Source: a virus | Virus record (IMG/VR): IMGVR_UViG_3300005935_000181 | Location: 1 to 21,138 of that record | DNA length: 21,138 nucleotides | Reading direction: 5' to 3' (one strand) | Shown here: in pieces, positions 16,182 to 20,837 of the stretch | Position numbering within the stretch: position 1 is the first letter of the stretch | Layout of the letters: every line of letters starts with the position of its first letter | Position numbers and translations under genes: made by a program | The notes under the pieces: generated by a model | What the model saw: the letters and a program-made list of their open reading frames with translations, nothing else | Database searches by the model: none | What the model was told of the DNA's origin: nothing

Positions 16182-17513
16182 TTAATATTCTTCTTTATTT
16201 TTTTGAGCTTCTATTTGCTGTTCCCACCAGTCCCATGTATAAGCCTTGCTCTTTTCCTCTAGTTTCTTCGGCGAAGGTCTTGTCATAAGCCCATATCGTA
16301 GTGCCTCTGGTGCGTGATCCTCGTCTTTATCGCTTACGTCCTCTGTTCTGTTCGGATGATAAGTCAATCCTGGTAGAGTTCTGATTAAATTAACACATGT
16401 TGAAAATATTTGCAAATACGGTTCTCCATCAGGGGAATCTGATAAAAACTCTCTTATTCTTTGCCAACCTAAAATCCTCTGATTATCTGCACGAATCAAC
16501 GGAACTCCGTTGCTTGAGAAATCCTCTTCCGTAGTCTCACCTGTTAATCCTCCACGACCTCGCTTAGCCCACATATCAGGCGAGGCACTTGTATAATCTA
16601 TATACTCATCTACTGATAGTTTAACAACCTCTTTTGCCACATCACTTGATAAAGTCTCATTGACATACATCTCTCGATATACGTAAACATGGCTATCTGG
16701 CGACACTGCAAACCATAAGATAGCACAGGGGTCATTGTATCCCCAATCCATCCCCCTGAATCTCGCCCAGTTTTGAGGAATTTCAAACGGCTTAATTACG
16801 TGCTTCTCTTTGTTAAATTCGGAGAAGTATTGCCCCTCGAATATATCCCAATCACCATAAAGTAAGGCTTTCTTTGTGTTCTCATCTAACTGTTCAAGTC
16901 TTTTAACATAATCAGGGTCTGCCTCCATCAAGAATTTATTGTCTTGAATCTTTGCTGGAATAAATATAGATCTATTGTCAAACTCATCTGTATATACTTT
17001 TCCGGGCTCTTTGTTGTCTATGAATTTCTCCTTAACCCATAGATGACCAACGCCACCAGGATTAGTTGAAGCCTTCATCATTTTAGGGTAATTATTCACA
17101 CCACGAATACGTGATTTTAGATACGTGTATTGATACTCTGTAAAATGAGTAAGCTCATCAAAACGTATCACATCATATTCTGCAGACTGATATTTCGTTA
17201 CATCTCCCTCACTATCACAATATCCAAACTCTATTGTACTTCCATTCCCAATTGTCCACTTATGATCTGATTGGTGATACTTAGCCATCTCTTGTGAATA
17301 AATCTCAAAAGATTGCAATATAAGAGAACGCTTTAACTCAGGGAATGTCCTACGAAGTACTAGTTGCTTACTTCCTTCAAACTCAAGTCCATACAGCCAA
17401 GCATCAATTAGCTGTCCGTATGATTTACCACCACCAGCACTGCCACCAAACAGAGTTTCCTCTATTCTCGAATCAATAAATTTTTTCTGTAACTTTGTGA
17501 TTGTTATATCCAT
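16182..17513 (-). CDS. terL: Terminase large subunit, 443 aa
   Basis: The packaging ATPase/nuclease is clear. The Walker A motif is GSAGGGKS (residues 24-31), preceded by a Q-motif-like region KLQKKFIDSR. Walker B with the catalytic glutamate is YDVIRFDE (113-120). STNPGG (149-154) is the coupling motif III. The RNase H-like nuclease domain shows MDWGYNDP (Asp256), SPDMW (Asp313) and DKDEDHAPEALRYGL (Asp/Glu near 396-403), the usual metal-binding acids. It cuts and pumps DNA into the prohead through the portal. It lies 9 bases after the small subunit; the start has no Shine-Dalgarno (leader TAAATCCGCTAT). Confidence 0.92.
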   Translation of the reverse strand: MDITITKLQKKFIDSRIEETLFGGSAGGGKSYGQLIDAWLYGLEFEGSKQLVLRRTFPELKRSLILQSFEIYSQEMAKYHQSDHKWTIGNGSTIEFGYCDSEGDVTKYQSAEYDVIRFDELTHFTEYQYTYLKSRIRGVNNYPKMMKASTNPGGVGHLWVKEKFIDNKEPGKVYTDEFDNRSIFIPAKIQDNKFLMEADPDYVKRLEQLDENTKKALLYGDWDIFEGQYFSEFNKEKHVIKPFEIPQNWARFRGMDWGYNDPCAILWFAVSPDSHVYVYREMYVNETLSSDVAKEVVKLSVDEYIDYTSASPDMWAKRGRGGLTGETTEEDFSSNGVPLIRADNQRILGWQRIREFLSDSPDGEPYLQIFSTCVNLIRTLPGLTYHPNRTEDVSDKDEDHAPEALRYGLMTRPSPKKLEEKSKAYTWDWWEQQIEAQKNKEEY

Positions 17514-17522
17514 ATAGCGGAT

Positions 17523-17888
17523 TTAATCTGTAACGGTTACATTAACCTCAAATGGCTTGCCATCAGCGTTTCCCAAATCAATCGGCTGTTTCGGCATACC
17601 CTCAACATACTGCAATATGTTTTTAATCTGTGCTTGATCTCCTGTATCCACTGCCTGACAAAAAATGGTTTCTATTAATTTCTCGGCATAAGTTTTTCGA
17701 CTCTTCAAGTTGCCCTTGTTCTTCTCTGGATATTCCTCTTGAAGTTTCAACTTCATCATGTGAACAAGAGAAACTGTTCCAACAGGGCGACCAGAAGGAT
17801 TTGGAACTGTGCCTTTTAAAAATCTACCCTTATCATCCCTTTTACTCCCAGTTTTATTTGGGGCTATCTTTTCGTCTTTTTTAGCCAT
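17523..17888 (-). CDS. terS: Terminase small subunit-like protein, 121 aa
   Basis: Residues 21-37 (GRFLKGTVPNPSGRPVG) match the 'GrFkkGtsGNPkGRPkG' motif of DUF5681-type proteins that regularly precede terL and serve as DNA-recognition or small terminase subunits. A helical segment (SLVHMMKLKLQEEYPE) follows, then a hydrophobic helix (KLIETIFCQAVDTGDQAQIK) that could form the oligomer core, and a short C-terminal tail. It is the first gene leftward of the divergent control region, so its promoter or the packaging site should lie in 17889-18100. The start has no Shine-Dalgarno. Role as small terminase is inferred from motif and position. Confidence 0.75.
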   Translation of the reverse strand: MAKKDEKIAPNKTGSKRDDKGRFLKGTVPNPSGRPVGTVSLVHMMKLKLQEEYPEKNKGNLKSRKTYAEKLIETIFCQAVDTGDQAQIKNILQYVEGMPKQPIDLGNADGKPFEVNVTVTD

Positions 17889-17937
17889 GTTTATGGTACT
17901 AATACAAACAACTTACCACAAAATGTGAGCCGTTGCA

Positions 17938-17956
17938 AACAGGACGAAAGTCCGTT
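17938..17956. other. Small hairpin near terS start
   Basis: GGAC (17942-17945) and GTCC (17950-17953) close a GAAA tetraloop on the plus strand, extended by AAC/GTT with one bulged A. It lies about 50 bases upstream of terS, on the side of the leftward leader. It could be a leader hairpin or part of a packaging site; no function can be shown. Confidence 0.4.
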
Positions 17957-17975
17957 AAGAAAATGTCCCATGCTT

Positions 17976-18040
17976 ACTATTCCTAACCATTCCTAACTAT
18001 TCGCAATAGTGCCGAATAGTTGCGAATAGTTGGAATAGTT
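17976..18040. repeat. Phased array of AATAGT-type operator repeats
   Basis: Three copies in one orientation (ACTATTCC at 17976, ACCATTCC at 17986, ACTATTCG at 17996) are exactly 10 bp apart. Four copies of AATAGT in the opposite orientation start at 18005, 18015, 18025 and 18034 (10, 10 and 9 bp). Within it AACTATTCGCAA (17995-18006) and TTGCGAATAGTT (18020-18031) form a perfect 12-bp inverted repeat with a 13-base spacer. The helical spacing implies cooperative protein binding on one DNA face. It lies between divergent terS and replication genes, so a regulator or packaging-protein site is likely. Confidence 0.75.
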
Positions 18041-18067
18041 AAATTCTCATAAAAACCAGTAAGTAAG

Positions 18068-18104
18068 ATTTACTCTTGACATTATAAAAACGGAAGAGTA
18101 AATT
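18068..18104 (+). promoter_or_regulatory. Early promoter with overlapping 10-bp dyad operator
   Basis: TTGACA (18076-18081), a 17-base spacer and TAAATT (18099-18104) form a sigma70-type promoter reading right toward the replication gene. A perfect inverted repeat, ATTTACTCTT (18068-18077) and AAGAGTAAAT (18094-18103), overlaps both the -35 and the -10, with half-site centres 26 bp apart. A protein binding this dyad would block RNA polymerase. Expected start is near 18111. Confidence 0.75.
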
Positions 18105-18141
18105 AAATACAGAACTTAATATTAATGGGAGAGAATCATCA

Positions 18142-18207
18142 ATGAATTTAGAGTGTAGATTGTTAGATAGGAACGCAACAAAGTCTCTCCCAAAGTTTCT
18201 TCGTTAA
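18142..18207 (+). CDS. Leader peptide ORF upstream of repO, 21 aa
   Basis: An ATG at 18142 opens a 21-codon frame (MNLECRLLDRNATKSLPKFL plus R) ending in TAA at 18205-18207. It has GGGAGAGA at 18127-18134, eight bases upstream. The replication gene has the same element at nearly the same distance (GGGAGAGC at 18247-18254, start 18263), so the two initiation sites are near copies. The frame covers the left arm and loop of the long hairpin described separately and stops 2 bases before its right arm. A regulatory leader peptide is therefore more likely than a stable protein. The peptide itself has no recognisable motif. Confidence 0.55.
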   Translation: MNLECRLLDRNATKSLPKFLR

Positions 18208-18235
18208 GCTTCCTATCTAACAATCTACATTTTAA
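18148..18235 (+). promoter_or_regulatory. Long leader hairpin with anti-SD loop upstream of repO
   Basis: The arms GTAGATTGTTAGATAGGAA (18155-18173) and TTCCTATCTAACAATCTAC (18210-18228) are perfectly complementary. Counting flanking pairs (two G-U) the stem reaches 26 pairs, 18148-18173 with 18210-18235, around a 36-base loop. The loop carries TCTCTCCC (18184-18191), complementary to GGGAGAGA at the leader ORF (18127-18134) and, over seven bases, to the ribosome binding site of repO (GGGAGAG, 18247-18253). A second copy of AATCTAC (18234-18240) could pair with the left arm in an alternative register. The loop is large and only four T follow, so an RNA switch is more likely than a terminator. 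Confidence 0.7.
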
Positions 18236-18262
18236 TCTACTTAATCGGGAGAGCAAACTGCA

Positions 18263-18973
18263 ATGACCACTGCTAAATTCACTAAAATAGAAAATGATGT
18301 TTTAGAAGTCTTGATGAGTTGCAAATTATCTGCCGCTGAGCTACAAGTCGCATTAGCTATTTTGCGTAAAACCAACGGATGGAGCAAATCTTCAGATGAA
18401 ATAAGCTATAGTCAACTAATCGCACTAACAGGCAGGTCTAGACAAACAATCAGTAATTGTTTGAAGCAACTTCAACTAGTCAACATAATTAGACTAGTTA
18501 AGAAAGGAACAAGCAAGAAACAAAGTAACGAATGGCTTTTCAACAAGAACGTATCCTCTTGGGAACTAGTCAACAGAATTAGACTAGTCAAGTTTCCTGA
18601 GTCAACTAGTCTAGTTTTTGATACGGAACTAGTCAAGTTAAGTAGACACACAAAAGACACTACAAAAGAAAGATTACAAAAGAAAGAGCAAAAGAGATCA
18701 TTCTTAGAAAAAATAAATAAAGCATTTGAAGAGTTCTGGAAATTATATCCCAAGAAGAAAGGGAAGAGTAAAGCCAAGGAATCTTTTATTAGAATTTTCT
18801 CTGGATTGAAATCTGAATCTGAAGCTGACGTATTATTCAAGAGAATCCTTTCAAGTGTAAGTGACAGCGAAATAACTGAACAATGGCAGGAAGTGCAATT
18901 TATACCATTCCCAACCACTTGGTTAAACCAGCGGAGATGGGAAGACGAGATAGATCCGGATGAATTTATTTAA
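18263..18973 (+). CDS. Phage replication initiator, lambda O-like, 236 aa
   Basis: The N-terminal region (FTKIENDVLEVLMSCKLSAA at residues 6-25, then ELQVALAILRKTNGW and the helix-turn-helix-like SQLIALTGRSRQTISNCLKQ) matches the Phage_rep_O winged-helix family that binds origin repeats. A central variable region (70-130) is encoded by the iteron repeats. The C-terminus (FEEFWKLYPKKKGKSKAKES, then FIPFPTTWLNQRRWEDE) is the usual end of such initiators and probably contacts a helicase or its loader. It is the first protein-size gene of the rightward early unit, with a GGGAGAG ribosome binding site and a regulated leader. It should melt the origin lying inside its own gene. Confidence 0.82.
   Translation: MTTAKFTKIENDVLEVLMSCKLSAAELQVALAILRKTNGWSKSSDEISYSQLIALTGRSRQTISNCLKQLQLVNIIRLVKKGTSKKQSNEWLFNKNVSSWELVNRIRLVKFPESTSLVFDTELVKLSRHTKDTTKERLQKKEQKRSFLEKINKAFEEFWKLYPKKKGKSKAKESFIRIFSGLKSESEADVLFKRILSSVSDSEITEQWQEVQFIPFPTTWLNQRRWEDEIDPDEFI
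18474..18637 (+). repeat. Iterons inside the replication gene (putative origin)
   Basis: Six ACTAGT elements start at 18475, 18493, 18565, 18583, 18605 and 18628. They are organised as two 29-bp direct repeats (18474-18502 and 18564-18592, 27 of 29 identical, exactly 90 bp apart), an imperfect palindrome AACTAGTCTAGTT (18604-18616) and a further AACTAGTCAAG (18627-18637). In the protein the repeats give LVNIIRLVK and LVNRIRLVK. As in lambda, where iterons lie within gene O, this is the probable initiator binding site. Confidence 0.75.
18648..18716 (+). other. Purine/AT-rich tract next to iterons (possible unwinding element)
   Basis: Right after the iterons the plus strand is almost all A and G with little C or T. 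CAAAAGA occurs at 18651, 18663, 18677 and 18689 (spacings 12, 14, 12), followed by AAAAAATAAATAAAG. In lambda an AT-rich, strand-asymmetric tract beside the iterons is where the helix opens, and this tract has the same place and composition. It also encodes the lysine-rich linker of the protein (residues about 130-152), so codon demand is an alternative explanation. Confidence 0.5.
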
Positions 18974-18985
18974 GTATACAATTAG

Positions 18986-19399
18986 ATGAACGTAAAGGAA
19001 CTTTTAACACGTTGGAGTACAGGGGAGCTAGATATTACCACAGTGGCACGTTCTGCAAGGGAGAAGCTAGCACAGGATGGTAAAACATATACTAAACTAC
19101 TAGGATGGGTGAAGGATTCTGAGCTACAGGGATTGATAGATGAAGAGGCAATTGTAATTTACTATGACGAAATCAACGATATTCATGATTTTGTATTCAG
19201 GACAATGTGGATCGATGATTATGATGTAGTTGGTAAAGGTAGAAAGAAGATACCGAACGGTAGAAAGAGAAGGATACTAACACCAGAGGCATTGAAGTTG
19301 GTAATGAAGAAACAAGATCGTTCAAGAGATGCAAATACAAGTGCAATTATAAAACACTACGGGGATGAGATAGACAACAGTGTTTTTAACAAGAGTTAA
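18986..19399 (+). CDS. Hypothetical early protein, 137 aa
   Basis: Not recognised. The N-terminal half is helical and acidic (VKELLTRWSTGELDITTVAR), the middle contains EEAIVIYYDEINDIHDFVFR, and the C-terminal part is basic (KGRKKIPNGRKRRILTPEAL). This could be a nucleic-acid-binding tail. It begins 12 bases after repO with no Shine-Dalgarno (AGTATACAATTAGATG) and is probably transcribed with it. A role in replication is suggested only by adjacency. Confidence 0.65.
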   Translation: MNVKELLTRWSTGELDITTVARSAREKLAQDGKTYTKLLGWVKDSELQGLIDEEAIVIYYDEINDIHDFVFRTMWIDDYDVVGKGRKKIPNGRKRRILTPEALKLVMKKQDRSRDANTSAIIKHYGDEIDNSVFNKS

Positions 19400-19471
19400 C
19401 ATTTTGAGGAGAGAAGATAATTTAGTAGAAACTTAATTGAACAGAGAACTTATAGATAATTAACATAACAC

Positions 19472-19500
19472 TTGACATTGGATAAAACATAGTGTATTCT
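19472..19500 (+). promoter_or_regulatory. Second early promoter, TTGACA-N17-TATTCT
   Basis: TTGACA (19472-19477), a 17-base spacer and TATTCT (19495-19500), continuing TTGA, form the same element as the leftward tail promoter at 7689-7717. Start would be near 19507. A short inverted repeat ACACT (19468-19472) / AGTGT (19491-19495) flanks the -35 and -10 edges. It lies 72 bases after the stop of the 137-aa gene and would drive the small early genes. Confidence 0.7.
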
Positions 19501-19502
19501 TT

Positions 19503-19527
19503 GAATAATTAATTAAAGACCACGCCA
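19503..19527 (+). repeat. Leader repeat copy 1 before 55-aa gene
   Basis: GAATAATTAATTAAAGACC continues with ACGCCA, 25 bases. The second copy (19695-19720) differs by a single inserted T. This copy begins about where transcription from the 19472 promoter would start and ends 5 bases before the ATG of the 55-aa gene. Confidence 0.7.
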
Positions 19528-19532
19528 AACAA

Positions 19533-19700
19533 ATGAGAACAAACAAACTTTTAACTTACAAGCAAGCCATCCGAAAAGTGTTTAGTGCTTTTTCTCAAGA
19601 TGGATTTGATGGTGATGTTGCCGTAGTAGAATTTTTACGAGAAATGGGATCAAGATCACAATATGCCAAAAGCGATGTACTAGAATTTATAGAAGAATAA
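19533..19700 (+). CDS. Small early protein, 55 aa
   Basis: The frame starts MRTNKLLTYKQAIRKVFSAF, continues with SQDGFDGDVAVVEFLREMGS and ends SDVLEFIEE. It is a soluble, predominantly helical, mixed-charge peptide with no recognised domain. The start is 5 bases after the end of the duplicated leader (19503-19527), and its TAA lies inside the second leader copy. That organisation, the absence of a competing frame and the promoter upstream make it likely to be real. No Shine-Dalgarno is present. Confidence 0.55.
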   Translation: MRTNKLLTYKQAIRKVFSAFSQDGFDGDVAVVEFLREMGSRSQYAKSDVLEFIEE

Positions 19701-19720
19701 TTAATTTAAAGACCACGCCA
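19695..19720 (+). repeat. Leader repeat copy 2 before 51-aa gene
   Basis: GAATAATTAATTTAAAGACC followed by ACGCCA, 26 bases, matches the copy at 19503-19527 except for one added T. It starts within the last codons of the 55-aa gene and ends three bases before the ATG of the 51-aa gene, so it is placed the same way as the first copy. Confidence 0.7.
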
Positions 19721-19723
19721 GTT

Positions 19724-19879
19724 ATGAACAACAGATTCGGGATGTACATATATTCAAAGATCAGGAATGAGGAGGCACAGAGACTATATAGGTTAAGGGC
19801 GACACTGGCACTTGCGGGGTTGTCAATTATGATAGCAGTGGAGATATTTGCACCGGAATTACTTAACTTGAGTTTATAG
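19724..19879 (+). CDS. Small membrane protein, 51 aa
   Basis: The frame starts MNNRFGMYIYSKIRNEEAQR and continues LYRLRATLALAGLSIMIAVE with a short end. Residues 27-45 form one hydrophobic helix after a basic amphipathic segment (Arg 14, 20, 23, 25), typical of a single-pass inner-membrane peptide with its N-terminus inside. The start follows the second leader repeat by 3 bases. No family is recognised; a role in host take-over, superinfection exclusion or lysis control cannot be chosen from sequence. Confidence 0.5.
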   Translation: MNNRFGMYIYSKIRNEEAQRLYRLRATLALAGLSIMIAVEIFAPELLNLSL

Positions 19880-19883
19880 ATAG

Positions 19884-20003
19884 ATGGACGTATCGGGAGA
19901 TGGATTTGAGGAAGCTATGGGGTGTTTGATGTTTCTGGGAATAGCTGTTGGGGTGACATTAGTTACAGGAATGTGTGTATTCATGGCATATAATTTGATT
20001 TAG
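19884..20003 (+). CDS. Very small membrane protein, 39 aa
   Basis: The frame runs from ATG at 19884 to TAG at 20001-20003, 4 bases after the 51-aa gene. It reads MDVSGDGFEEAMGCLMFLGI and AVGVTLVTGMCVFMAYNLI, a short acidic start and one long hydrophobic helix with two cysteines (14 and 31). The tight spacing to both neighbours supports a real gene. No Shine-Dalgarno is clear, so confidence is limited. Together with the 51-aa and 116-aa proteins it forms a run of three membrane proteins. Confidence 0.45.
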   Translation: MDVSGDGFEEAMGCLMFLGIAVGVTLVTGMCVFMAYNLI

Positions 20004-20015
20004 CAGGAGGGGAAA

Positions 20016-20366
20016 ATGAAGAAAAAGACAATACGCCTGAGGGTGTATCAGGAGATGATTAAGGATCTTAACCGACAAGGGAACGCCGCTTCAAGAGCGT
20101 TGGAGGCTTCCAGAGGAGAAGACAGCAGGGCTCGTCATGCAGTCAGTTTCTATTTAAAGGGTGTTTCAATAGTCACAGCAATGAAGGAAGAACTACTTAA
20201 AGATGAGATGAAGAATATGGACAAAATAAAGAGTATTATCAAGTCAGTTTCCGAATTAATTGGGGGAATCTTAATGGTGCTGTTAATAATATTTCTTAAC
20301 TTATTAGGTGCAGGGATAACAGTTTATATAGGGATCCTAGTGTTAAGTGGTATAGGAATAATTTAG
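20016..20366 (+). CDS. Early membrane protein, 116 aa
   Basis: This gene has the strongest Shine-Dalgarno in the window (GGAGGGG five bases before the ATG). The N-terminal 75 residues are basic and helical (MKKKTIRLRVYQEMIKDLNR). The last 35-40 residues hold one or two hydrophobic helices (LIGGILMVLLIIFLNLLGAG, then ITVYIGILVLSGIGII) with a turn at AG near 99-100, so it is probably anchored by a C-terminal hairpin. A holin is possible from this topology, but the early position argues for another role. No known family was recognised. Confidence 0.6.
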   Translation: MKKKTIRLRVYQEMIKDLNRQGNAASRALEASRGEDSRARHAVSFYLKGVSIVTAMKEELLKDEMKNMDKIKSIIKSVSELIGGILMVLLIIFLNLLGAGITVYIGILVLSGIGII

Positions 20367-20395
20367 AATAATTTTAATTTAGTTGGTAAAGAATA

Positions 20396-20623
20396 ATGAA
20401 GGTCATAAAAAGGTATAACCAATATAGAAGGGATTTGACGATAGATGTTGAATGTGAAGGTTGTGGGAGTAAAAGTACAATAGAGGATGCTTATGACGAT
20501 GATAATTATTGGAGGAACGTAGTTCCTAATTTCAAGTGTAAATCATGTGAAAAATCAACTAATGATTTAGGAATTAAAGATTTTGATACTCACACACGAT
20601 ATTTAGCGAATGAAGTTATTTAA
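20396..20623 (+). CDS. Small zinc-ribbon-like protein, 75 aa
   Basis: Two Cys-x2-Cys pairs (CEGC, residues 20-23; CKSC, 48-51) are separated by 24 residues, the spacing of a zinc ribbon. The intervening part is acidic (EDAYDDDNYWRNVVPNFK). A basic N-terminus (MKVIKRYNQYRRDLTID) suggests nucleic-acid or protein binding. The start at 20396 has only AAAGAAT upstream. It may modulate transcription or host proteins as many small early phage zinc proteins do, but no specific function can be given. Confidence 0.6.
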   Translation: MKVIKRYNQYRRDLTIDVECEGCGSKSTIEDAYDDDNYWRNVVPNFKCKSCEKSTNDLGIKDFDTHTRYLANEVI

Positions 20624-20636
20624 TTAAGGCAAACAA

Positions 20637-20819
20637 ATGAACAAAGACTTAGAGGCGAGATTAGACAATGCCGAACTAGTAGAGCATTACGTCTGTGATG
20701 ATCCCTATTATGACTGTCCAGGAGGCAAGGACTGTAATTGTGAATATGCCGAAAGAAGAAAAAGGATACTTGCCTTTGTTCAAGCCGAACGCCTACGGGT
20801 GGTTGAGGAGTTAGAATAA
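20637..20819 (+). CDS. Small cysteine-rich early protein, 60 aa
   Basis: Four cysteines cluster between residues 20 and 35 (VCDDPYYDCPGGKDCNCEYA), flanked by an acidic N-terminal helix (NKDLEARLDNAELVEHY) and a basic C-terminal helix (AERRKRILAFVQAERLRVVE). The cluster could bind one metal ion. It begins 13 bases after the previous stop behind AAGGCAAACAAATG, which resembles the last part of the first duplicated leader. No family was recognised. Confidence 0.55.
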   Translation: MNKDLEARLDNAELVEHYVCDDPYYDCPGGKDCNCEYAERRKRILAFVQAERLRVVEELE

Positions 20820-20837
20820 TTTAAGTAATACAAAGAC

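Noticed and set aside
17938-17956. Hammerhead-like GAAA hairpin
   Set aside because: Only a GGAC-GAAA-GTCC stem-loop is present; the CUGANGA core and third stem of a ribozyme are absent.
17976-18040. CRISPR array
   Set aside because: Repeat units are 8-10 bp without unique spacers and with both orientations, so they are operator-like repeats.
18081-18109. Leftward promoter with TATAAT at 18081-18086 on the minus strand for terS
   Set aside because: No acceptable -35 at 16-18 bases spacing; the TATAAT is best seen as part of the rightward spacer.
18472-18918. Minus-strand frame opposite the replication gene
   Set aside because: It is a shadow of repO, with no ribosome binding site or promoter, and its repeated sequence derives from the iterons.
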